Shown here: one piece after another, positions 11,949 to 20,378 of the stretch
Numbering within the stretch: position 1 is the stretch's first letter
How the letters are laid out: every line of letters starts with the position of its first letter
Assembly (NCBI RefSeq): GCF_014217545.1
Contig: NZ_CP043178.1
Coordinates: forward strand, 2,604,001 to 2,668,000
DNA from: Pseudarthrobacter sp. NBSH8
GTDB taxonomy: Bacteria; Actinomycetota; Actinomycetes; Actinomycetales; Micrococcaceae
Reading direction: 5' to 3'
Length of the DNA: 64,000 bases
The notes under the pieces: model-generated
What the model was told of the DNA's origin: nothing
The model's database searches: none
What the model saw: only the letters and a program-made list of their open reading frames with translations
Program-made: the position numbers and the translations under genes

Positions 11949-13598
11949 TTACATCCGTTCCGGCGCGGATACGCCCAGCAGGTCCAAACCGTTGGCCAGC
12001 ACCTGACTGGTGGCGTCGTTCAGCCACAGGCGCGTTCGGTTTACATCGGTCACCGGTTCGTCACCCATGGGTGCGATGCGGCAGGCGTCGTACCAGCGGT
12101 GGTAAGCGCCGGCGATGACCTCAAGATGGCGGGCCACGCGGTGCGGCTCACGCAGTTCTGCGGCCTTGGCCACGATGGACGGGTAGCTGCCCAGGTAGGA
12201 GAGCAGTTCGTTTTCCGTGGCATGGTCCAGTAGGGAGGCCTCGAAGGCGCTGCGGTCCACACCTGCAGCCACGGCATTGCGGGCCGCGCCGCGGGTACGC
12301 GCATGGGCGTACTGGACGTAGAAGACCGGGTTCTCGTTGCTGTGCTTCTTCAGCAGGTCAGGATCCAGGGTGAGCGGGGAGTCCGCCGGGAAGCGGGCCA
12401 GGGAGTACCGCACGGCGTCCTTGCCCAGCCAGTCGATGAGATCCTTGAGCTCGATGATGTTACCGGCCCGTTTGGACAGCTTGGCGCCGTTGACGGACAC
12501 CAGCTGGCCGATCAGCACCTCGATGTTTACGTCGGGGTCATCGCCGGCACAGGCAGCGATGGCCTTAAGCCGGTTGATGTAGCCGTGGTGATCGGCGCCG
12601 AGGAGGTAGATCTTCTCGGTGAAGCCACGGTCCTTTTTGGACAAGTAGTACGCGGCGTCAGCGGCGAAGTAGGTGGGTTCGCCGTTCGCGCGGATCATCA
12701 CGCGGTCCTTGTCGTCGCCGAAGTCGGTGGTGCGCAACCAGACCGCACCGCCGTCGTCGAACACGTGGCCCTGCTCGCGAAGGCGGGCCACGGCACTTTC
12801 GATCGCGCCGGCGTCGTGCAGTTCCTGCTCCGAGAAGTAGACGTCGAAGGCCACACCAAAATCGGCGAGCGTGTCCTTGATGTCCTTCAGCTGGGCCTTG
12901 TAGGCGGCAGCGCGGATGACGGGGAGGGCGGCGACCTCGGTGAGCTCGCGGATATCGGGGTGCGCGCTCAGGACGTCGTGGCCGAGGTCTGCAATGTACT
13001 GGCCCGGGTAGCCGCCCTCCGGCACCGGAAGTCCGTGCAGCCTGGAATAAACAGAGTTCGCAAACACATTCATCTGCGAACCGGCGTCATTGATGTAGTA
13101 CTCGGCGGTGACCTCCGCGCCTGAAGCACGCAGAACGCGGGCGATGGCGTCGCCCAAGGCGGCCCACCGGGTGTGGCCGATGTGCAGCGGACCGGTGGGG
13201 TTCGCCGATACAAACTCCATATTCACCACGTGGCCGGCGAGCGTGGTGGTGGTGCCGTATTCCCGGCCAGCTTCCACAATTGCTTTCGCCAGGGTACCCG
13301 CTGCGGCCGCGTCCACCGTGATGTTCAGGAAACCGGGGCCGGCGATATCGACGGCAGAGACGCCGTCAATGGACTTCAACCGGGCGCTGAGGATGGTTGC
13401 GAATTCACGCGGGTTGGTGCCGGCCTGCTTGGCAAGCTGGAGGGCTATGTTGGTGGCCCAGTCTCCGTGCTCCCGGTTCTTCGGTCGCTCCACGCGCACC
13501 TCATCAGGGACAGCTGATGCAGAAAGCGCGATCTCGCCAGCGGCGACGGCGTCTTTCAGGCAGGCGGATATGGCGAGGGAGAGTTCTTCGGGAGTCAC
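11949..13598 (-). CDS. argS: Arginyl-tRNA synthetase
   Basis: Class I aminoacyl-tRNA synthetase for arginine. The HIGH signature (GPLHIGHTRWAALG) and a KMSKS-like loop (NGAKLSKRAGN) are visible, with the N-terminal Add1 domain at residues 1-90 and the C-terminal DALR anticodon-binding domain. The 549-residue length is standard. It has a GTG start and appears to lead the leftward argS-lysA-hom-thrC-thrB run. The 160-bp gap to the divergent FMN-binding lipoprotein gene must hold both promoters. A tRNA-Arg gene lies about 3 kb away, at 16728-16800. Confidence 0.96.
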   Translation of the reverse strand: MTPEELSLAISACLKDAVAAGEIALSASAVPDEVRVERPKNREHGDWATNIALQLAKQAGTNPREFATILSARLKSIDGVSAVDIAGPGFLNITVDAAAAGTLAKAIVEAGREYGTTTTLAGHVVNMEFVSANPTGPLHIGHTRWAALGDAIARVLRASGAEVTAEYYINDAGSQMNVFANSVYSRLHGLPVPEGGYPGQYIADLGHDVLSAHPDIRELTEVAALPVIRAAAYKAQLKDIKDTLADFGVAFDVYFSEQELHDAGAIESAVARLREQGHVFDDGGAVWLRTTDFGDDKDRVMIRANGEPTYFAADAAYYLSKKDRGFTEKIYLLGADHHGYINRLKAIAACAGDDPDVNIEVLIGQLVSVNGAKLSKRAGNIIELKDLIDWLGKDAVRYSLARFPADSPLTLDPDLLKKHSNENPVFYVQYAHARTRGAARNAVAAGVDRSAFEASLLDHATENELLSYLGSYPSIVAKAAELREPHRVARHLEVIAGAYHRWYDACRIAPMGDEPVTDVNRTRLWLNDATSQVLANGLDLLGVSAPERM

Positions 13599-13758
13599 CC
13601 CTCTAGCCTACCGGCGGCTGCCACATGGACGAATTTCGGCATGGTGCGTGACTGTTTTTCCTCACAGCGGACGCACGGCTGGTGCGGCGGGTGAACCAAT
13701 TTGCTGGTTCCGACGTTGAGTACACCGTAAGCACCCAGCCCACGAAACGAGCCCCAAT

Positions 13759-14223
13759 ATGAGACCGTCAGTCCGCAAGAGTGTTTTCGTCGGCATCGCC
13801 GGCCTGTCCCTCGCCGGAACAGTGGCGGGCTGCGCGCCGTCGGCCACACCCGCCTCAACATCCGAGAACACCTCCGGGGCATCCACCGCCCCTTCCGGCC
13901 CAGCATCAACGACAGCCAGCAGCGGCTCGCACTATGCAGACGGCACCTACAGTGCCGACGGCACCTATGTGTCCCCCAATGGCACCGAAACCGTCGGGGT
14001 GGAGCTGACGCTCGCCTCCGGCACGGTCACGGCCGTCAACATCACCCAGCACCCTTCGAACCCGAATACGCGGAAATTCCAGGGCGAATTCGCCGGCGGG
14101 ATCGCGGCGCAGGTTGTGGGCAAGAGCATCGATGAACTCAAGGTCTCCAAAGTGGCCGGGTCCTCGCTCACCAGCGGCGGCTTCAACCAGGCCCTGGACA
14201 AGATCAAAGCCGAGGCCCAGTAG
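13759..14223 (+). CDS. FMN-binding domain lipoprotein (predicted flavinylated electron carrier)
   Basis: Secreted lipoprotein of 154 residues: a signal peptide ending in a lipobox (GTVAGC), a Ser/Thr/Ala/Pro linker (about 28-60) and a small FMN-bind domain (about 60-154). In this family ApbE attaches FMN covalently to a Thr or Ser near the C-terminus. Here the equivalent site reads KVAGSSLTSGGF, so the acceptor would be Ser rather than the usual Thr of SGAT. The next gene is ApbE (3-bp gap), and a membrane NqrB/FNR fusion follows. I infer that it carries electrons on the outer face of the membrane. The terminal acceptor is not evident. Confidence 0.85.
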   Translation: MRPSVRKSVFVGIAGLSLAGTVAGCAPSATPASTSENTSGASTAPSGPASTTASSGSHYADGTYSADGTYVSPNGTETVGVELTLASGTVTAVNITQHPSNPNTRKFQGEFAGGIAAQVVGKSIDELKVSKVAGSSLTSGGFNQALDKIKAEAQ

Positions 14224-14226
14224 GCC

Positions 14227-15093
14227 GTGCCGGACCCGGAGGACTTCCGCTTCGACGGCATCGGTACCCGGTGGGAAATCTCCACGCCCCGTCCGCTCGA
14301 TGCCAGTGTCCGGGCCCGACTGCTCGCCTTGGTGGAGCGGTACGACGGCGACTGGTCCCGGTTTAGGTCCGATTCGACAGTCAGTGCCATGGCCCGCGAG
14401 CCGGGGCGGTATGAGCTGCCGGCGGAAGCCGCCGACCTTGGCCGGCTGTACCGCTCGCTGTATGACATCACCGGCGGAGCGATGACGCCCCTGATCGGCG
14501 GCAGCCTGGAGCGCCTCGGGTACGACGCCGCATATTCCCTCCGGCCTGTAGGGTCCGCACTTCCGGCACCCTGCTGGGAGGACGTCCTGACGTGGAACGG
14601 CCAGGTTCTGACCACCTTCGCTCCCCTGGTTCTGGATATCGGTGCTGCTGGGAAAGGACAGTTGGTGGACCTTCTCGCTGTTGAGTTGCGCGACTGTGGC
14701 GTGGATTCCTTCGTGATTGACGCCAGCGGCGACCTGCTTCACCGCGGGCCTGATCCGGTGTCCGTGGCATTGGAGCACCCGTACGATCCGGCGAGGGCCA
14801 TCGGCACTGTGTCGCTGGCAGGCAACGCCTTGTGCGCCTCAGCCTCAAACCGACGGGCATGGGGCGACGGCCTGCACCATGTGCTCGATGGCACCACAGG
14901 GCTGCCCGTCAGCACCACGGTAGGCACGTGGACCATGGCGGAAAGCACCATGGTTGCCGATGCTTTGGCCACAGCCCTGTTCTTTGTCCCAGGCAGCGAG
15001 CTGGAACAGACATTCGATTTTTCCTGGCTGACGGTTTTTTCTGATGGCAGTGCTGCCTACTCAGCCGGATTTGAAGGGACACTGTTCTCATGA
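14227..15093 (+). CDS. apbE: FAD:protein FMN transferase (ApbE family)
   Basis: Uses FAD to attach FMN covalently to Ser or Thr of target flavoproteins; the obvious substrate is the FMN-bind lipoprotein encoded 3 bp upstream. The 288-residue protein has the ApbE elements: an N-terminal RWEIS strand, the DSTVSAMAREPGRYELP region, DIGAAGKGQLVDLLA, a VIDASGDLL segment, and the late metal-site motif TMAESTMVADALATALF. No signal peptide or lipobox is seen, unlike many ApbE proteins. The start is GTG, and the stop overlaps the start of the next gene (ATGA), indicating one operon. Confidence 0.92.
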   Translation: MPDPEDFRFDGIGTRWEISTPRPLDASVRARLLALVERYDGDWSRFRSDSTVSAMAREPGRYELPAEAADLGRLYRSLYDITGGAMTPLIGGSLERLGYDAAYSLRPVGSALPAPCWEDVLTWNGQVLTTFAPLVLDIGAAGKGQLVDLLAVELRDCGVDSFVIDASGDLLHRGPDPVSVALEHPYDPARAIGTVSLAGNALCASASNRRAWGDGLHHVLDGTTGLPVSTTVGTWTMAESTMVADALATALFFVPGSELEQTFDFSWLTVFSDGSAAYSAGFEGTLFS

Positions 15094-16649
15094 GCCCCGT
15101 TGACGCCCCTAAGGCAACCGCCGTATTCACCGCCGGCCGGCTGGACGCCCTGTTGGGCAAGTACACGATGTACCGGCTGATCCTCCTGGTACTGGCTGCC
15201 CTTGCCGCGTACAGCCTTCTGCTGAATGCCCTTGGCTGGTTGACGTTCGGCATCCCGCAGATGCTGGCCCACCTGGCGCTGTGCCTTGGCCTAACCTATG
15301 TTTCCAACCGCGGGCTGGCCGCCCTTTTCCACGTCCGCCCGCATTCCGAGTCGTCGCTGATCACCGGCCTGCTGCTGTATTTCCTGTTCTGGCCCTCCTT
15401 TGTGCCCCTGGATATGGCGGGGGTGGCCCTGGCTTGTGTGCTGGCCTCCGCCTCCAAATACGCGGTGGCCTGGCGTGGCCGGCACATTTTCAACCCCGCC
15501 GCTGCCGGAGCGTTTGTGACCGGGCTGACCGGGTTGAACATCGCGACATGGTGGGCGGCGACCCCCGCCATGCTCTGGCTGCTGGTCCCGGGCGTCCTCC
15601 TGGTCCTATACCGGACACGGAAGTTGCTTATGGCGGCCTTGTTCCTGGTGGTTGCCACGGCGATTGTGAGCGCTGAGCTGCTGCAGGCAGGGCTCACCCT
15701 GGGCAGCGCACTCTGGCAGGTACTCGCCCAACGGCCGCTGCTGTTCTTCGTCGGCTTTATGCTGACAGAGCCTCTCACCCTCGCGCCACGCCGTTGGCAA
15801 CAGCTCGCACTCGCTGCCGTCGTTGGTGCACTCTTCGCACTCCCCTACAACTTCGGCTTCATCGCCAACTCGCCGGAACTGGCACTACTGACCGGCAACC
15901 TGCTGGCGTTTCTCGTGGGCCAGCGGGGCGGGCTCAGGCTCCGGTTCACTGGCTCCCGACCTTTGACGCCGAGCACCACGGAGTTTGCCTTCGAACCGTC
16001 CCGGCCCGTCCGCTTTGTGCCGGGACAGTATATGGAACTGGATCTGCCGCACGCGAAGTCAGACGGTAAAGGCCGACGCCGGGTGTTCAGTTTGACCAGT
16101 ACCCCCAGTTCGGAGACGGTGACGTTTGGCGTCCGGACCGCGGAGCCCCTGTCCGCGGCGAAGAAAGTCCTGCTGGACCTGAAGCCTGGTGATGAGGTGG
16201 CAGCCACGTCCGTGGGCGGAGATTTTGTCCTGCCCCGCGATCCTCGGTCCCCCGTCCTTCTGATCGCGGCGGGCATCGGAATCACGCCTTTTCTTGCCCA
16301 TCTGTCTTCCGGCGCGGCCCAGGACCGGGACGTGGTGCTGCTTCTGCTGGCGCGCAATCCTGCGGAAATTGCCTATGCGGCCGAGCTGCAGGCGTCCGGG
16401 GCGCGCATCCTGGCTCGCCTCGCGGACGGTTCCGTCCCGCCGTCGTTCATCACCGATGCCGGGACGCTGGAGTCCGGGGGTGCCGCCGCTGGACGGCTGG
16501 ACGGAGATTCCCTGAAGGTCCTGGTGCCCGACATTGCCGACCGCGCTGTCTACATCTCCGGGTCCCCTGCGAGCGTCGCTTCGCTGCGCCGTGCAGCCCG
16601 GAAAGCCGGCGCTCGGCGGGTGCATGTTGACTCATTTGCCGGCTACTGA
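15090..16649 (+). CDS. NqrB/RnfD-like membrane protein fused to an FAD/NAD(P) oxidoreductase domain
   Basis: Two-part protein of 519 residues. Residues about 25-285 form a polytopic membrane domain (about 8-9 helices) with the IFNPAAAGAFVTGL motif typical of NqrB/RnfD and similar flavin-linked membrane subunits. Residues about 290-519 form a ferredoxin-NADP reductase module: FAD motif RRVFSLTS, NAD(P) motif AAGIGITPF and a C-terminal VYISGSP segment. No 2Fe-2S domain is present. The predicted role is to take electrons from cytosolic NAD(P)H across the membrane to the flavinylated lipoprotein encoded two genes upstream. This role is inferred from domains and operon context. Confidence 0.82.
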   Translation: MSPVDAPKATAVFTAGRLDALLGKYTMYRLILLVLAALAAYSLLLNALGWLTFGIPQMLAHLALCLGLTYVSNRGLAALFHVRPHSESSLITGLLLYFLFWPSFVPLDMAGVALACVLASASKYAVAWRGRHIFNPAAAGAFVTGLTGLNIATWWAATPAMLWLLVPGVLLVLYRTRKLLMAALFLVVATAIVSAELLQAGLTLGSALWQVLAQRPLLFFVGFMLTEPLTLAPRRWQQLALAAVVGALFALPYNFGFIANSPELALLTGNLLAFLVGQRGGLRLRFTGSRPLTPSTTEFAFEPSRPVRFVPGQYMELDLPHAKSDGKGRRRVFSLTSTPSSETVTFGVRTAEPLSAAKKVLLDLKPGDEVAATSVGGDFVLPRDPRSPVLLIAAGIGITPFLAHLSSGAAQDRDVVLLLLARNPAEIAYAAELQASGARILARLADGSVPPSFITDAGTLESGGAAAGRLDGDSLKVLVPDIADRAVYISGSPASVASLRRAARKAGARRVHVDSFAGY

Positions 16650-16727
16650 AGCCGGCCGTTTTTCCTTGCAGGCACCTTCCTGCTAAGCTCTAGGACGTCC
16701 CGCTGGCAACGGCAGGATCCCTGAATT

Positions 16728-16800
16728 GCCCTCGTAGCTCAGGGGATAGAGCGTCTGCCTCCGGAGCAGAAGGTCGTTGGTTCGATTCCAATCGAGGGCA
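16728..16800 (+). tRNA. tRNA-Arg (anticodon CCG)
   Basis: A full cloverleaf can be drawn: 7-bp acceptor stem GCCCTCG/CGAGGGC, D arm GCTC/GAGC, anticodon stem TCTGC/GCAGA with loop CTCCGGA giving anticodon CCG, and T stem GTTGG/CCAAT with loop TTCGATT. The discriminator base is A, and the CCA end is not encoded (ACA follows). It decodes CGG arginine codons. A strong terminator begins 6 bases downstream. Confidence 0.97.
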
Positions 16801-16806
16801 CAAATG

Positions 16807-16844
16807 AAACCCCCGCCGCTTGCAAAAGCGGCGGGGGTTTTCTA
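16807..16844 (+). terminator. Intrinsic terminator of tRNA-Arg
   Basis: A perfect 15-bp stem (arms 16807-16821 and 16826-16840) with a GCAA tetraloop, GC-rich in the middle, ends in a run of T residues. It directly follows the tRNA and ends its transcript. Confidence 0.9.
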
Positions 16845-17077
16845 CGTTCCGCCGCCGGGCGCGAGCAGACACTTGAGGCCCTACCAACATGGCGCTTGCT
16901 GATACCTGGGGCGCTACCGTCCAGCGCCAACGGACTCTTGACGCCCACGCGAAGTTGCACGCGCGGATATCGGCCACACGTGTACAGCCGCACGTCGGCT
17001 CGTCCGACTCCTCGCCTGACCCTGCCCCTGGATTCATGACCCGCGATACTGCCCGGAATTTCGTCTTCGGGCACTCC

Positions 17078-18550
17078 TCAATCTGCACGGGGCGCCAGCG
17101 CTGACCATTTTCCCGACTGTTGTTGTGGCCAGTGGGGTGGTTCCCAGTCCTGCCGTTCGCTGGTGTAGTGGCGTCCGGCGGGTGAGATCCAGCCGGGCGG
17201 GTTATTCTTGGTAGCCGCAGTGGGTGTCCAGGCTGTGGTGTGGCGGAGTCTGTGGTGTTTGTGGCAGGGCTGGCCGAGATTTGAGATGCCGGTGGCGCCG
17301 CCGTGGGCCCAAGCGAGGATGTGGTCCGCTTCGTTGTCCAAAGAGTGGTTGCTGCAGCCGGGAAACGGGCACTTCCCGTCGCGAAGTCTGAGCCATTGGC
17401 GTTGGGCTTTTGTGAGCCGATAGCTGGTCCGCCCGATCTCCAGGGGTGCACCGTCCCGCGGATCGGTCAGGACCCGCGGGAAGGACTCCGCGCCGTCGGC
17501 GATCAGTTGCCGGGCCATCGACGGCGGGATCGGGCCGTATCCGTCGAGCACGGCAGGTTCATCCGTGAGGCCCAGCAGCGCAAACACCGGCACGGTGATG
17601 AAGGCCTGTGCCCGGGGCGAGGAAACACCGCCGCTCACGACCAGGCCCGTGTCGCCGATACCGCTCGTTTCGCCGGTCGCGTCGCCGCTGTTTTCCCTAC
17701 CCTCATCACCGGTTCCGGCGGCGGCGGTGGTGTTGGCGCCGAGGAGCCAGGTCGCGGCGGTGTCGGCGCGGAGTTGGCTGAGGGTGCGGTCTTCATGGGG
17801 GCTTTGGAAGGCCCGGGCTGCGGTGGTGGTACGGTCCCAGATCCCCGCGGCCTGGACGGCGGGGAGGTAGGCGGAGAGCCAGGCCATGCCGTCGCGGTCC
17901 GGGGCATACTCCACCCGCCGGTCCTGGACACCACGTAGGTGGCGTTTTTCGATGCTGACCGGGTGATGGCGTTCCCGCCAGGTGCGGGCCTTGTGCCGGA
18001 ACCGGCCGGGGATGAGCTCACCGGCCGGGCCACATGCCGGATTCATCGCGTGGGGGTCCAGAAAATGTGCCTCCAACGCCTGCGCTCCCGGCCTGTCGAG
18101 GTTGGTGGTTTCGTCGACCATGATCCTCGCGTGCTGCCACGAAATCTGCCCGGCCTGCAACGCCGAGAACGTCAACGGCAGGGCCGTGGTCAGCGCGTGC
18201 GCCTCAGAAAGCAGAGCACCGGCGGAGCGTTCGCTGACCGTCAGCACGCACGCGACCTCCGCGATCGCGGCCATCTCCTGACCGGCATGGTCCTGCGGCG
18301 ACTCAGCCGGACCCGCAAGGGCCTCGGCAGCGGCGGCATAACCGGCAGCCAGCCAGACCTTCAGGGCCGCACTTTTCGCGTCCAACCGCGAGATCTCCGC
18401 CAGCCCGTCCAGGAATCCATCCGCCACCCGGCGCAACGGATCAGCATCCCCGCAACCGGGGGAACCGGCCCCGCCCCGCAGCGCCACAGCCAGCTCACCG
18501 AAAGACACCGAAAGGGCCTCCGCCGTCGCCACAGCTGCTCTGCTATCCAT
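17078..18550 (-). CDS. DUF222 / HNH endonuclease-domain protein (13E12-repeat type)
   Basis: 490-residue protein with an N-terminal all-helical DUF222 domain and a C-terminal HNH nuclease domain. The nuclease motif is visible around KCPFPGCSNHS, then DNEADHILAWAHGG and HKHHRLRH, so the Cys zinc ligands and catalytic His are present. These proteins are abundant, multi-copy and mobile-looking in Arthrobacter and mycobacteria (13E12 repeat family); their cellular function is unknown. The middle (about 270-320) is a poorly conserved Gly/Ala/Glu-rich linker. The ATG at 18550 is preferred to a TTG 45 bp upstream. About 235 bp between this stop and the tRNA terminator holds nothing I recognise. Confidence 0.88.
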   Translation of the reverse strand: MDSRAAVATAEALSVSFGELAVALRGGAGSPGCGDADPLRRVADGFLDGLAEISRLDAKSAALKVWLAAGYAAAAEALAGPAESPQDHAGQEMAAIAEVACVLTVSERSAGALLSEAHALTTALPLTFSALQAGQISWQHARIMVDETTNLDRPGAQALEAHFLDPHAMNPACGPAGELIPGRFRHKARTWRERHHPVSIEKRHLRGVQDRRVEYAPDRDGMAWLSAYLPAVQAAGIWDRTTTAARAFQSPHEDRTLSQLRADTAATWLLGANTTAAAGTGDEGRENSGDATGETSGIGDTGLVVSGGVSSPRAQAFITVPVFALLGLTDEPAVLDGYGPIPPSMARQLIADGAESFPRVLTDPRDGAPLEIGRTSYRLTKAQRQWLRLRDGKCPFPGCSNHSLDNEADHILAWAHGGATGISNLGQPCHKHHRLRHTTAWTPTAATKNNPPGWISPAGRHYTSERQDWEPPHWPQQQSGKWSALAPRAD

Positions 18551-18690
18551 ACTCAAATCATCCCGTGAGGGTCTGACAATAACCGCGAGGCTCAATGGCT
18601 ATGTGGAAAACTCCGCGGCCACGGCCTTGACGGCAGCCATCGCGACTATCAGCCCGGCCATTTTCGGCGCGACGGACACTCCCGCGCCTC

Positions 18691-18813
18691 AGCTCCCAGG
18701 GCTCAACTGTCCGCTCGCGCTCGGAGGCGAAGGATGGCCCCAGCTCCTGGGCCCCAACTGTCCGTTCGCGCGGTCTGCGTCGGCGAGCAGGGCCCCAAAC
18801 CGTCCGTTTGGGC
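18691..18813. repeat. Three degenerate copies of a ~28-bp motif
   Basis: Copies at 18691-18720, 18742-18771 and 18786-18813 share a core GGGCYCCAACTGTCCGYTCG-like sequence. Copies 1 and 2 match at about 27 of 30 positions; copy 3 is more diverged. Their GTCCG cores are spaced 51 and 42 bp apart in direct orientation. They fill part of the 337-bp gap between the divergent DUF222/HNH gene and the M4 protease gene, so they could be operators, a dispersed repeat family or leftovers of a mobile element. The rest of the gap shows no gene. Confidence 0.6.
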
Positions 18814-18887
18814 TGGATTGCGTGCGCCTTCATCGGATTGTCGGTGGCCCCTCGTAGGCTGATTCAACGAACTCGAGGGGGTAGGCC

Positions 18888-19946
18888 ATGCACGTTCCAG
18901 CCACATTCTGTTCCATCATTCCGCCGTATTTGTTGCGGCGGTTGGCTCGCTTGGACGAGCCGCAGTTTTCTGCGGCTGCGCGGGCGGCCAAGGAAGCGCT
19001 GAGCCACGTCCGGTCCGTCCAGTCGGCCCGTACCCTGCCGGTCCCGGCCGCTCCCCCGGCACTGCGGCAGGTCCGCACCGGCCCGCCCAACAGGAGCATC
19101 TACGATGCCGGCGGTTCCGAGAACCTGCCGGGAAAGCTGGTGCGCAAGGAAGGCGAACCGGCTTTCGGCGATCAGTCTGCTGATGAGGCCTACGACGGCC
19201 TTGGGCACACACACCGCCTGTTTGCCGACATCTTCGGCCGTAACTCCATCGACAGCGAAGGCCTGCCGCTCGATGCCACAGTGCACTTTGGCAGGCTCTA
19301 CGACAATGCTTTTTGGGACGGCCGGCAGATGGTCTTCGGTGACGGGGACGGGGAAGTTTTCGAACGATTCACGCGGTCGCTGAGCGTCATCGGGCACGAA
19401 CTGACGCACGGCATCACCCAGTACTCGGCGGGGCTGGCTTACCGCAACCAAGCAGGTGCCCTCAACGAATCCATGTCCGATGTTTTCGGCGCGCTCGTGG
19501 AACAGTACCTGAACAGCCAGACCGTGAGCGATGCCAGCTGGCTCATCGGTGAGGGACTCTTCACACCTCAGGTTGAGGGATCGGCTCTCCGCTCCCTGAA
19601 GGCACCGGGCACAGCGTACGACGACGACGTACTGGGTAAGGATCCGCAGCCAGATTCGATGGACTCGTACGTGCGCACAAGCGCCGACAACGGCGGCGTC
19701 CACATCAATTCCGGCATCCCCAACCGGGCCTTCTACCTCACGGCGGAGTCACTTGGCGGCAACGCCTGGGAGACACCGGGACGGATCTGGTACAACGCAC
19801 TGACCGGCGGCTCGCTGCCTGCCACCGCCACTTTCCGCGTATTCGCCAAGGCAACGGCGGCATCCGCCGTTGACCTGTTCGGCAGCGATTCGCCAGAGCA
19901 TGACGCCGTGCGGCAGGCGTGGGAAACTGTGAAGGTCAAGCTTTAG
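18888..19946 (+). CDS. M4-family (thermolysin/protealysin-type) metalloprotease
   Basis: Zinc metalloendopeptidase of 352 residues. The zinc site is complete: HELTH at residues 170-174, the third ligand E194 in ALNESMSDVFG, and the transition-state His H272 in DNGGVHINSG. There is no signal peptide. The short N-terminal propeptide has the CSIIPPYLLRRLA motif of protealysin-like proteases, which lack the long thermolysin propeptide and act as intracellular or non-classically exported enzymes. A small gene resembling the emfourin inhibitor follows 60 bp downstream, as in the protealysin operon of Serratia. Predicted role: regulated proteolysis of unknown targets. Confidence 0.93.
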   Translation: MHVPATFCSIIPPYLLRRLARLDEPQFSAAARAAKEALSHVRSVQSARTLPVPAAPPALRQVRTGPPNRSIYDAGGSENLPGKLVRKEGEPAFGDQSADEAYDGLGHTHRLFADIFGRNSIDSEGLPLDATVHFGRLYDNAFWDGRQMVFGDGDGEVFERFTRSLSVIGHELTHGITQYSAGLAYRNQAGALNESMSDVFGALVEQYLNSQTVSDASWLIGEGLFTPQVEGSALRSLKAPGTAYDDDVLGKDPQPDSMDSYVRTSADNGGVHINSGIPNRAFYLTAESLGGNAWETPGRIWYNALTGGSLPATATFRVFAKATAASAVDLFGSDSPEHDAVRQAWETVKVKL

Positions 19947-20006
19947 TTGAACGCCTGCCCGCCGCGAGCCAGCGGCCAGGTTGCAGGAAAGCCCAGGACC
20001 GAGGCC

Positions 20007-20348
20007 ATGAAGATCAGTGTGGAGCGCAGCGGCGGCATCGCGGCCCTGACCCGAGTATGGACAGTGCACGCCCAGACGCCGAGCGCCAAAAGCCAGTGGC
20101 AACCAATTGTGGAGGCATGCCCTTGGGACGCGGTACCCAAGACGGTCAGTGCCGCGGCCGCTGAGGTGTTCGGCAACCAGCCAGACCGATTCATCTATTC
20201 GATCCGGGCGGGCCAGCGCCGCGCGGCGCTGCCCGAGCAGGCTGTCACAGGACCATGGCGAGTCCTGGTGGACAGCACCCGGGCAGCTTCCGAGGACGGC
20301 CCCGGACCGGGGGAGAACGCTGGTCCGCAAGGGCCTGCCCCGGATTAA
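20007..20348 (+). CDS. Emfourin-like metalloprotease inhibitor
   Basis: Small protein of 113 residues beginning MKISVERSGGIAALTRVWTV, which matches the start of emfourin, the inhibitor of protealysin-type M4 proteases. It is placed directly downstream of such a protease, the arrangement described for the Serratia protealysin/emfourin pair. The central part (FGNQPDRFIYSIRAG) ends in an aromatic/basic strand, and the C-terminus is a Pro/Gly-rich tail. I choose the internal ATG at 20007 over a TTG that abuts the protease stop, because homology begins there. Assignment rests on the N-terminal pattern, size and context. Confidence 0.75.
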   Translation: MKISVERSGGIAALTRVWTVHAQTPSAKSQWQPIVEACPWDAVPKTVSAAAAEVFGNQPDRFIYSIRAGQRRAALPEQAVTGPWRVLVDSTRAASEDGPGPGENAGPQGPAPD

Positions 20349-20378
20349 GGGGCCGCCAAGGCTTAGCAGCCTCTCCAG

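Noticed and set aside
16690..17451. 253-codon minus-strand frame over tRNA-Arg and its terminator
   Set aside because: It overlaps the tRNA, the terminator and the end of the DUF222/HNH gene and has no recognisable domain.
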